NCBI GenBank assembly: GCA_031260865.1
Contig: JAISKQ010000081.1
Span: forward strand, 1-15,709
DNA from: Prevotella sp.
Lineage (GTDB): Bacteria; Bacteroidota; Bacteroidia; Bacteroidales; Dysgonomonadaceae
Direction: 5' to 3'
Length of the DNA stretch: 15,709 nucleotides
Under the pieces are notes generated by a model. It was given only the letters and a program-made list of their open reading frames with translations. It did not search any database and was not told the DNA's origin. Shown piece after piece: positions 7,302-15,261 of the stretch. The position numbers and the translations under genes are program-made. Every line of letters begins with the position of its first letter. Positions within the stretch are counted from its first letter, which is position 1.

Positions 7302-7808
7302 GGTGACAAAAGTAACACTTTCCAGTCATCATCGCTTCGCGCCATTCCTCATACCTCATATTCTTTCTTGTACACTTGCATGCTTGCACACTCAAAACTT
7401 AAAAAGTGACAAAAGTAACAGTTTTTAGGTGACATCACATCGCGCCATTCTTCATTCATGATTTTTAATTCCTTATTCTTTATACTCATTACTTACTACT
7501 CATAACTTAAAACTTAAAACTTAGAAAAGGTGACAAAAGTAACAGTTTTCGGTCATCATCGCTTTGCGCCATTCCTTGTTCCTCATATTCTTTCTTGTAA
7601 ACTTGCACGCTTGTAAACTCAAAACTAAAAAAAGGTGACAAAAGTAACACTTTTCGGTCATCATCACTTTGCGCCATTCCTCATTCCTCATATTCTTTCT
7701 TGTACACTTGCATGCTTGCACACTCAAAACTTAAAAAGGTGACAAAAGTAACACTTTTCGGGTAACACCGCTTTGCGTCATTCTTCTTTTTCTTGTAAAC
7801 TTGTAAGC
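7302..7808. repeat. Right array of the same intergenic repeat, inverted
   Basis: Five copies of the core ggtgacaaaagtaaca (the second copy lacks the first g) begin at 7302, 7406, 7529, 7634 and 7738. Spacing is about 104-105 bp, with one interval of about 124. The array is the reverse complement of the left array. The longer period is explained by a 7-bp duplication in each full unit (attcctcattcctc against a single attcctc in the left array). Unit 2 is rearranged. The core can fold as gtgac-aaaa-gtaac with four of five pairs. Frames through it give repetitive Cys-rich peptides and I consider it non-coding. Confidence 0.9.
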
Positions 7809-7815
7809 CAGAACT

Positions 7816-7845
7816 CTCGTAACTCGTAACTTGTAACTCGTAACT
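7816..7845. repeat. Four 7-bp tandem repeats (ctcgtaa)
   Basis: ctcgtaa-ctcgtaa-cttgtaa-ctcgtaa-ct, one mismatch, directly at the right edge of the large repeat array. It is probably a slippage product belonging to the same repeat family. Confidence 0.8.
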
Positions 7846-8158
7846 ATATAAGATAATTTTATAAAAAAAAGATGACGGTTTTTAGTCGTTTGTTTGCGTT
7901 AATTTGTATTACAAATAGTTAAAAGTTAAAATATTTTTTTGTTGATATATAAACTTTTGGTATTCCCTCCGCCACAACTTTTACGGGTGACCCCTAATTC
8001 AGGTTATCGGTTAATCAATACATGGCAATACCTCCTTTGTTAAGAGAAAGTAAGTGTAACAAAATGAAGATATTGCGAAAAAAAAGAGAGTGTATTAATT
8101 GTGAATGTGATAATAAGCTAAAACTTTATTGTATTGTTTTATAAATTTGTTTGTGTAA
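7846..8158. other. Gene-free AT-rich stretch with a 15-bp palindrome
   Basis: No coding frame that I can support. It contains a perfect palindrome attgta-type element, atttgta-t-tacaaat, at 7902-7916. Its 13-bp core, tttgtaNtacaaa, is identical to that of the candidate operator at 1531-1545. It is not directly upstream of any gene that I can see: the nearest gene, marR, ends at 8159 on the minus strand. Confidence 0.6.
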
Positions 8159-8644
8159 TTAGAAAGATTGAAAAAACAGATTCTTATTTGTTTCAATCAA
8201 CTTCAATAAAATATGGTTTAATTTGTCAATCTTCTTTCCGAATGAAAGAAAAAATTCCTTGTCAATGGTTTCAATAATATCAATAGCTTTACTCATCAGG
8301 TCTTTGCCTTCCTGAGTTAGATAAACCGCGTTAGCCCGCGAATCCGTTGAATGGGGTTTGCGATATATAAGTGATTTATCTTCCAGTATTTTGAGTATTT
8401 TCGACACGGTCATCTTATCTATCTTGGTATGCTGAGCCAGGTTTATTTGCGTTATTTCTCTGTCCAAGACATTTAACCAATAAGTACTTGCCAATACGAC
8501 ATACTGTGATTGAGATAAGCCGAAATTAGCTCTTAAAGCTTTCTCCTGAATTTGTTGCCACATACTACTTACTTGCCATAGTAAAAAACCTGTGTTGTCT
8601 TCTGTAGTATCATACCCAAAAGGGTTTTCCGGTATTTTTTTCAT
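8159..8644 (-). CDS. MarR-family transcriptional regulator
   Basis: 161 aa winged-helix protein. An N-terminal dimerisation helix (about 18-42) is followed by the recognition region ITQINLAQHTKIDKMTVSKI (about 64-83) and the wing with the family signature DSRANAVYLTQEGK (101-114). A C-terminal dimerisation helix spans 118-160. MarR proteins repress nearby genes until a small ligand or oxidation releases them. No efflux or oxidative-stress gene is adjacent, so the target is unclear. It reads away from the polyvalent gene. A TAnnTTTG promoter and an overlapping palindrome lie directly upstream, suggesting autorepression. Confidence 0.93.
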   Translation of the reverse strand: MKKIPENPFGYDTTEDNTGFLLWQVSSMWQQIQEKALRANFGLSQSQYVVLASTYWLNVLDREITQINLAQHTKIDKMTVSKILKILEDKSLIYRKPHSTDSRANAVYLTQEGKDLMSKAIDIIETIDKEFFLSFGKKIDKLNHILLKLIETNKNLFFQSF

Positions 8645-8667
8645 AAACTTAGTAATTAAATTATATC

Positions 8668-8695
8668 TTATATTTCATTTCAATTTCAAATATAA
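8668..8695 (-). promoter_or_regulatory. marR promoter -7 box overlapped by a palindromic operator candidate
   Basis: On the minus strand tatattttg-type DNA contains tatatttg (plus-strand caaatata, 8687-8694), an exact TAnnTTTG match 43-50 bp upstream of the marR ATG. The inverted repeat ttatattt (8668-8675) / aaatataa (8688-8695) spans it. A MarR dimer bound here would block transcription. Binding is inferred, not shown. Confidence 0.6.
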
Positions 8696-8730
8696 CATAT
8701 ATTAAAATATAAAAAAAACAATTAACTTTA

Positions 8731-8773
8731 TTTATATGTTTCAAGTAAAAAAATTTATATATTTCAAGTAAAA
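8731..8773. repeat. Two 20-bp direct repeats upstream of marR
   Basis: tttatatgtttcaagtaaaa (8731-8750) and tttatatatttcaagtaaaa (8754-8773) differ at one base and have a 23-bp period, about two helical turns. They lie between marR and the start of the broken polyvalent gene. They could be additional regulator sites or a junction scar. Confidence 0.75.
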
Positions 8774-8811
8774 TTATTTGCTATTTAGCTTCTACACCTA
8801 CTATTGATTAG

Positions 8812-9047
8812 ATAAACAGCAAGGAAAAACTATCTGAATGGTTAGGCGGAAAAATAAAATCGAGAAGCTATTCAAACAGCAGTAACCCCGCTGACGTTAA
8901 AAAACTACTCGATTCCGCTATAAAAATAGTGAATGAATTTGAAAATCCAAAACCGTCAAACCATCTAAAGGCAAATTTCAAGCCATAGGTAAAAAAGTTT
9001 TCAATAAGTTAATCAAGCTTCTAAAGAAGACAGGGCTTGCGACTGAT
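8812..9047 (+). pseudogene. Frameshifted 5' remnant of the polyvalent gene
   Basis: A frame open from 8812 to the TAG at 8986-8988 encodes a plausible protein segment without a start codon, including KEKLSEWLGGKIKSRSYS and NPADVKKLLDSAIKIVNEF. In the frame of the big gene, DNA is open from 8943 and encodes KPSKGKFQAIGKKVFNKLI and KLLKKTGLATDV, which leads smoothly into residue 1 of the large protein. Both frames contain a KPS...K.NF/KF stretch around 8952-8980. This points to an indel there that split one reading frame. Upstream of 8812 I see a TAG and then AT-rich DNA, so the true N-terminus has been lost. Confidence 0.6.
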
Positions 9048-12000
9048 GTGATAGCGAGTAGGGTAAGGATGCGTGAGTATTTAGATAGCCACTATGGGAA
9101 CAAGGAAGCACGGCAGATGCTATCGGATTTATCGGCGGTAAACACACGGTTTAACGAGGAATTGAAAACACTTACTCCCGAAAACGCGGACAGTAAAGTT
9201 TTTGATTTGGGAATACCATTAGGTATATTAAAGTCAGCAGGAATAGAAAACAAGCGTTTTAAACTTTATGGTAATAAAATTATCAAAAAAGCCAAAGAAC
9301 ATGGATATAAACCGGAAGATCTGTCTGATTTACCGATGGCGATGCAAAGTCCGTTATTTGTATTTGAAGGTAGTCACGATGGTACATTTTCAATATTAAC
9401 AGAAATAAATATCAATGGGAACAATGTTTTAGTGAGTATTGCCACAAACAAGAAAAATGAATTGGATGTGAATTTTGTCACTTCTGTTTATGATATTGAA
9501 GGTATTAAAGACAGCCATGGAAAGAGTGTTGTGGAAATTATCAACGAAGATAAAATAAGGTATTCGGAAAAAGACAAATCGTTGAATTATTTAAGCGCTC
9601 TCGGTCAAACGAGTGCCACAAATAAAACAACGATTGACACTACGAATATACAAAAAGATATTGAATCCGCAAAAGAAAAAGTACAAAATTTTAAGAATCC
9701 AAAAGTTGACGATACTTTTTTACGGATGCAAGCGTTATGGCATGGTAGTCCCTATTCGTTTAAAAAGTTCAGCACTGACCATATAGGGTCAGGAGAAGGA
9801 GCGCAGGCTTTCGGATACGGACTGTATTTTACAGAACTCAAAGATATTGCCAAATGGTATGCAGAAAAACTAAAGCCGGATAAATATAAGGAGAATGCCA
9901 CCATCAATAATTTGGCTAAAGAGGCGTTAGAATCCGCAAACGGAGATGTAGCAGAGGCGTTGAAATATCAACAGGAATTACTTCAGGAAGACTGGAGCGA
10001 CAAAAAGCGTGTCAAGGGTGTAATAAAGGTACTTGAGACAGGCAAACCGCTAACCGAAGGTAAGACCAATTTATATGAAGTAAATGTAGCTGACGGACTT
10101 AATTTAATGCGATGGGATCAGCCTCTAACTGATGAACAGGTAACAGCCATAAAGGATAGTTTTAAAGAGGAGACTGGTCGTGAATTTTCGGAAGTCTATT
10201 CTACCCTGTCTCATGGGAAAAGGATATGGTACGGGAACAATGTTTATTATGGGCTGAAAGAAGAGATGGGTTCATCGAAAGCGGCTTCTGAATTTTTACT
10301 TAATTCGGGAATAGATGGCATTAAATATCCGGCTGAAAGTACATCCAGACTATCTAACGGAGAAAGAGGCTTTAACTATGTTATATTTGATGATTCCATT
10401 GTTAATATAGAGAATCAGACAAGGTTCATGTTTAACCGTCGTGGAGGCAGTTGGAACAACAGCGGCTACGACGCGGAAGCGAATATGTCGGAACGTGCGA
10501 AAGAGGCTGTTGACAACGGCATGTTGCCACGCGTGTGGTTGCCTAAACCATTGAAAAATTTGGTTGACTTAGGGCTTGTGAATAGTAAAGAGTGGCATCA
10601 CTACAAAAAGCGACAAGAGAATTTTTATTCACCTGAAAGCTTTAAGGATGTAGTACCAAGCATAAAATCTGATTGGTCGTATGATGAAAAAGCGGTCAAG
10701 AAGATAGTCGCCGAACACAAGAAAAAGAACGAGACTAAAAAGGCTATTCAGGAAAAGATTGACGCCGAACGCAAGACCCATATAGACAAAGCGTGGAAAG
10801 CCCTTACGGAGTTCAATAAGAAGTTTGATTCATTCAGTCGCGAATCGACAAAACCGGTGTTCGGTTTAGTCCAAAAAAGCGAGATGAACGGTAAGTACGG
10901 ATGGTTCGACAGCTCCGGCAGAAGCTATAACCTGCCCGAATATTACAGCGGTATCGACTATAAGACAAAGAAGAACTTGGAGAAAGCGAAAGCTTTGGAA
11001 AGCGCCTTGTATCAGGCGCAAAACGCCCCTCTCTACGAATTGGAGTTAAGCAAGATGGGATTTAGCCGTGATGAGATAAGGGCGATGCGCAATAGCGGCA
11101 TGATTACGCAGGAGCTGATGCCTAAGTCTTTCTACGATAGCGTGGAACAAAATAAAGACTACATCAAAGAGCAGCTTGCCGAATTGGATAAGCTGCCTTA
11201 CACAAGTACGGAATACCGCCCTTCTTTCAATAAGAGCAAAGAAGATTTTCTCACCGATGAAGAAAAGGCGGCGAGGAGCGACAGGCACGCTTATATTTCG
11301 GAACAAGGGGAAAACTTTGGAGACAGATATGAACGCAGAAACGCGCATGAAGATAACGACTACGAGTATTCAAAGATAGCGGAAGAACGCTATGACAAGG
11401 CGAGGGAGGAATACTTTAACAGCGATGAGCGTAAAGAGGAAGCCATGCAGTTCAACGAACGTAAAGCAAGGGCGCAAGAAATCACGGACAACTTAAAAGA
11501 TATAGCCGGGATAGAATCGGAAGACGTTCAGTTTATGGCGACCAAGGACGGTGAAGTTTACGGCTTTGTCACACCGGAGGGCGTCGTTTACCTTGACCCT
11601 GACAAGATGAACGCCAACACGCCTATCCATGAGTTCGGTCACTTGTGGAACTCATTCGTCAAAAAGAACAATCCTGAATTATGGAAAAAGGGGGCGGGAT
11701 TAATCAAGCAATCGAAGTATTGGGAGGAAGTAAACAACAATCCGGCATACGCCGACTTGTCGGAAGAAAGGAAGATAGACGAAGCTATGGCAATGGCTAT
11801 CGGCGACAAGGGAGAGCGCGTATTTAACAGGGGCATTGGCGCTCAACTGTTGGCGTGGATAAAAGAATTTTGGAACTGGATAAAAGGAAAAGCGGGTATT
11901 CAAGACAAGAATATCGAAGATATGACCTTAGAAGACTTTACGGATAGGGCTGTGAAAGAATTATTGAGCGGGGAGAATATGAGAGATATTTATAATAACA

Positions 12001-14924
12001 AAACCGTTGATAAAAACAATAACAAAAACAATAACAATAGAAGAACAACAGAAAGCGAAGATGAAAGTCAAAGACAGAAAAAAATAGATGCGTGGAAATC
12101 AATAGATCCTTACTCCGATAACCCAAATAGGAATCCAAATTATTCGGATACTAACATTTCCGCTGAACAATTTGTGAAAGACAATATCGTATTTGGATTT
12201 GCCACAAATGGTTGGGAATACGAAAAAGGAAGACCACATCCAATAGGTAATCATCCGGGTATGGTCGCCGATATGAGGATAGACGTAAGAGGTGGTGAGC
12301 TGCGAACGATATTGGGGATGCCAAATGTAAAGGTATCCGCGCAAAGGTCTGTTGTTAAATCTAACAAGTCGGCTGAATATTACAAGAATGGACAGAGACC
12401 AAATGTTGAAGTTTATAATATTGATGTTGGAGAAAAAACCTATTTAGTCGCAAGAATTGAGGCTGCTGCAGAAGCAGCTACTACAAGTGGTAGAGAAGGA
12501 ATAATATACGCAAATATAGAGAATGACGGACATTTGCCTGTTGGAACAGAATTAGCATTGTTGGAAGCTCTTGAATCAGAATATAGAAAGGCTTATGAAA
12601 AAGATAAGGAACATTTAGGGAACTTAGATGATACTTTCATAAATTTTACAACGTTAGAAGATGTTAAACGAGAGTTAAGGACTAAACTATCTAACAGAAA
12701 TAAAGCAGGTAATAACGTTACTGCTGAACAATTCGTTGAAGATAATGTTACTGTGACAGGTACTGAGGGAGAGTTTAAAACTATATCCGTTGGGAAAGGA
12801 GATTACGCGGGAACAAATGCGAATGTAATACATTATTTTTCAAATGAGAAATACAAACTGATGACGGTTAATGGAATAGAAATTAATATATTAAACCAAG
12901 GAAAAATACATCCGGATTTGCATTCATCAGGTAAAATTTATTCTTTTAAAATACAAGATAAAAGCAATGGTAAAATATATCTTGTATATGGTTTACGAAA
13001 TAGCGCTGATGGTAATCTGAATAGCAATAGAAACGGAACTGTTTTTGTAAGCGTAGAAGACAACTATGAGTTGCCGGAAGGGATTGAAGAAGCGCTTACT
13101 AACAAATTGATTGATGAATTTGAGAAAGCCGTAAAAAGAAGACCCGACATTTTTGCTCCATTGCCTGCAAATATTCGTGGCAATAATGACACACGTTTCC
13201 AATTCGCAGAAAAAAGGGCGCAAGAGATTGAAAAAACAAAAAATGATATACTTGATAAATTCAAAGCAGCCGTAAGTGGAAAATTAAAAGGTAAATCTGT
13301 AACCATAGGAACTATTACAGAATCGGGCAAGCAATTTTTATCTGCAATATCGGGTTTGGATTTTAGAGAATACGGCAGTTTTGAATTAAATCCGTCTGAT
13401 TTGATACATATTTACAATGACCATTTCGGAGAAAACGAAAAGGACAAAAGCAAAAATAATCCGCTTACAGACGAAGATATTCGAGATATGGTTGATGTGC
13501 TTTATTCGCCCGAAAAGGTTTTGTTCTTGGGAAAAGATAAAAAAACAGGTCTGAATTTGTTTGCGTTTTTAAAGCCAAGCAAAAATGGAACATATAACTT
13601 AATGGAAGTGTATGGTAACAAAGGTGGAAAATTAACGGCGAAGTCGTACTATAATACAAAAAAGGACATTGACCAGCGAGTTATGGAATTGCAAAAAGAA
13701 AATTCCCTACTCCCTACGCCCGAAGCGTACTCTGATGTATTGTCCTTTTCAGATGCAAAGATACCACAAATTTTTGAAACGGCTGCAGAAAAAGAGCAAA
13801 AACAGCAAATTTCGGATGACGTACGTTTTCAACTTGCAGGAGAAAGCGAATTATCTGGAATCAGTCTAAATAGTGATGAGAATTTGGAAAAAGGCGTTCA
13901 AGGTAATAACTTTGTAAAACAAGAAAATAACTCGGAAAAGGGGGCAAACCTTTTAGCTGATATAACAAACGAAAAAGGAGTGATAGATTATGACAAACTC
14001 GAAGAAGTCGCCGGAAGAATTGAAAGCGGAAACGCAACGATTGCAAGGCTTAATAGACAAGAGGAACAAGGAAGAAGTCGCGGCGGTAGAATTGCTATTG
14101 AAGCGTCCATGGTCGCGGGAAGAGAAGATAGCGCAGATAGAGCGGGACAGAGCTTCAATAAATCGTTCTCGGAAATAGGGGATAGGCAAGAAAACGCACT
14201 TCGCGAATACGCTCAAAAGCGTGGTGTCTTATTCTCGATAGAGGATATAGAGAAAAGAACCGATTATAAATTTCCGTCCGGCGCGGAAGCGGATGTCTAT
14301 TTATCCAAAGACGGAAAAAATGTCATTAAGATTGTTAATTTCAGACAATACAGTGAAAGTCCGCTTGAATACCTTGATAATCGTATAGCCCTAAACAACT
14401 ACTTGTTTGAAGGGACATCCTATAAGGTAATAGGATTTACGGATGTTGACGGTGAATTGAATTTCGTCGTTGAACAACCGTTTATTAACGGAGAAAATCT
14501 AAATACATTCGCCACTACCGTAGAAAATCTTAAAGCGCAACAAAAGCGCGTGGCGGATTATATGAAGGAGAAATTTGACATGCTCCCTCTGAAATTTGAG
14601 AATTATAAATCGCCCACATCATTTTCCAACAGTAATTACATCGTGGAGGATTTACATTTGAACAATGTAAAAGAAGGCGCTGATGGTAATCTTTATTTCA
14701 TAGATTCTGTCATATCCTTAAATGAGCCGAACGAAGACTTTAACGGAGTAAGGGAATATGAACCATTTGGCGTTTATGCCGTAGAATCCAAATCAAATAA
14801 GATAGTTAGCGAGCAGACAGTAAACGGCGTGCCGCTATTAGGAGACGGCAATGTGGCGGATTTGATAGATGAATCCATGAAAGAGCGGTTGCGATATGAC
14901 CAAAACGATAATACGAACTGTTAG
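9048..14924 (+). CDS. Giant phage-type polyvalent protein: MuF_C, ART, zincin, BECR nuclease, kinase
   Basis: 1958 aa. Residues ~32-152 match the phage MuF C-terminal domain (RFNEELKTLTPE; FDLGIPLGILKSAGI; LPMAMQSPLFVFE). Residues ~229-456 are ART-PolyVal-like (LWHGSPYSFKKF; FGYGLYFTE; GIDGIKYPAE). Residues ~470-827 form a charged helical linker. A zincin metallopeptidase covers ~828-930, with H861-E-x2-H865 and a likely third ligand E912. An Asn-rich linker (~983-1010) follows, then two divergent copies of an unrecognised domain (~1037-1215 and 1224-1366). A BECR nuclease-like domain spans ~1435-1560 (LIHIYNDHFGE; SPEKVLFLGKDKKTG). A polyvalent kinase covers ~1727-1900, with GAEADVYLSKDGK, K1761, D1868-L-H-x2-N1873 and D1886. 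Such proteins are packaged or transferred with phage or conjugative DNA to act in the recipient. The start is a GTG; ATG 9069 is the alternative. The 5' end appears lost to a frameshift, and no phage structural genes are nearby, so expression is uncertain. Confidence 0.92.
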   Translation: MIASRVRMREYLDSHYGNKEARQMLSDLSAVNTRFNEELKTLTPENADSKVFDLGIPLGILKSAGIENKRFKLYGNKIIKKAKEHGYKPEDLSDLPMAMQSPLFVFEGSHDGTFSILTEININGNNVLVSIATNKKNELDVNFVTSVYDIEGIKDSHGKSVVEIINEDKIRYSEKDKSLNYLSALGQTSATNKTTIDTTNIQKDIESAKEKVQNFKNPKVDDTFLRMQALWHGSPYSFKKFSTDHIGSGEGAQAFGYGLYFTELKDIAKWYAEKLKPDKYKENATINNLAKEALESANGDVAEALKYQQELLQEDWSDKKRVKGVIKVLETGKPLTEGKTNLYEVNVADGLNLMRWDQPLTDEQVTAIKDSFKEETGREFSEVYSTLSHGKRIWYGNNVYYGLKEEMGSSKAASEFLLNSGIDGIKYPAESTSRLSNGERGFNYVIFDDSIVNIENQTRFMFNRRGGSWNNSGYDAEANMSERAKEAVDNGMLPRVWLPKPLKNLVDLGLVNSKEWHHYKKRQENFYSPESFKDVVPSIKSDWSYDEKAVKKIVAEHKKKNETKKAIQEKIDAERKTHIDKAWKALTEFNKKFDSFSRESTKPVFGLVQKSEMNGKYGWFDSSGRSYNLPEYYSGIDYKTKKNLEKAKALESALYQAQNAPLYELELSKMGFSRDEIRAMRNSGMITQELMPKSFYDSVEQNKDYIKEQLAELDKLPYTSTEYRPSFNKSKEDFLTDEEKAARSDRHAYISEQGENFGDRYERRNAHEDNDYEYSKIAEERYDKAREEYFNSDERKEEAMQFNERKARAQEITDNLKDIAGIESEDVQFMATKDGEVYGFVTPEGVVYLDPDKMNANTPIHEFGHLWNSFVKKNNPELWKKGAGLIKQSKYWEEVNNNPAYADLSEERKIDEAMAMAIGDKGERVFNRGIGAQLLAWIKEFWNWIKGKAGIQDKNIEDMTLEDFTDRAVKELLSGENMRDIYNNKTVDKNNNKNNNNRRTTESEDESQRQKKIDAWKSIDPYSDNPNRNPNYSDTNISAEQFVKDNIVFGFATNGWEYEKGRPHPIGNHPGMVADMRIDVRGGELRTILGMPNVKVSAQRSVVKSNKSAEYYKNGQRPNVEVYNIDVGEKTYLVARIEAAAEAATTSGREGIIYANIENDGHLPVGTELALLEALESEYRKAYEKDKEHLGNLDDTFINFTTLEDVKRELRTKLSNRNKAGNNVTAEQFVEDNVTVTGTEGEFKTISVGKGDYAGTNANVIHYFSNEKYKLMTVNGIEINILNQGKIHPDLHSSGKIYSFKIQDKSNGKIYLVYGLRNSADGNLNSNRNGTVFVSVEDNYELPEGIEEALTNKLIDEFEKAVKRRPDIFAPLPANIRGNNDTRFQFAEKRAQEIEKTKNDILDKFKAAVSGKLKGKSVTIGTITESGKQFLSAISGLDFREYGSFELNPSDLIHIYNDHFGENEKDKSKNNPLTDEDIRDMVDVLYSPEKVLFLGKDKKTGLNLFAFLKPSKNGTYNLMEVYGNKGGKLTAKSYYNTKKDIDQRVMELQKENSLLPTPEAYSDVLSFSDAKIPQIFETAAEKEQKQQISDDVRFQLAGESELSGISLNSDENLEKGVQGNNFVKQENNSEKGANLLADITNEKGVIDYDKLEEVAGRIESGNATIARLNRQEEQGRSRGGRIAIEASMVAGREDSADRAGQSFNKSFSEIGDRQENALREYAQKRGVLFSIEDIEKRTDYKFPSGAEADVYLSKDGKNVIKIVNFRQYSESPLEYLDNRIALNNYLFEGTSYKVIGFTDVDGELNFVVEQPFINGENLNTFATTVENLKAQQKRVADYMKEKFDMLPLKFENYKSPTSFSNSNYIVEDLHLNNVKEGADGNLYFIDSVISLNEPNEDFNGVREYEPFGVYAVESKSNKIVSEQTVNGVPLLGDGNVADLIDESMKERLRYDQNDNTNC

Positions 14925-14994
14925 TCTTAGTTTGTAAATATCTAATGTATTTTTTCTTTAGCGTAATTTCACTTTACTTTAAACAAAAAATATT

Positions 14995-15261
14995 ATGATT
15001 GAAATTACAACTGATTCAGGAGGCATTACCTTCATTTTGGGAAATGGAGACGAACGTGTATATCCTAAAAATTATTTTAGATATAAAAAGGGGGATAGGA
15101 TAATTAAATTTTGTCCTATAATATGTGAAGACGGCTGCCCCATCGAGGTCTCGTCGAGCGCCAGCCAACGCCGTCCTATGAAGTGGGCGTTAAAGCGTTT
15201 TAGCTTTCTTTTGCGGCTTTGGGCAAAAGGAAGGCAAGCAATCTGTGATTGCGCGCGGTAA
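14995..15261 (+). CDS. Small hypothetical protein with a foreign GC-rich tail
   Basis: 88 aa. The first ~52 residues (MIEITTDSGGITFILGNG, YPKNYFRYKKGDR) look like a compact beta-rich small protein of the kind that follows phage genes, but I cannot name a family. From about residue 53 the composition changes abruptly to a GC-richer, basic sequence (SASQRRPMKWALKRF) that looks like non-coding repeat DNA read through. I infer that the original C-terminus was replaced by an insertion or deletion near 15140. It starts 70 bp after the polyvalent gene on the same strand, so the two may have been co-transcribed. Confidence 0.45.
   Translation: MIEITTDSGGITFILGNGDERVYPKNYFRYKKGDRIIKFCPIICEDGCPIEVSSSASQRRPMKWALKRFSFLLRLWAKGRQAICDCAR

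Noticed and set aside
7521..7727. 68-codon minus-strand frame in the right repeat array
   Set aside because: It is a two-fold repeat of the intergenic unit (CYFCHLF twice). It stays open only because the unit is 105 bp, and the equivalent frames in the left array do not continue.
8064..8144. 26-codon plus-strand ORF with a CINCEC motif
   Set aside because: Too short, Lys-rich from A-runs, and no supporting context.
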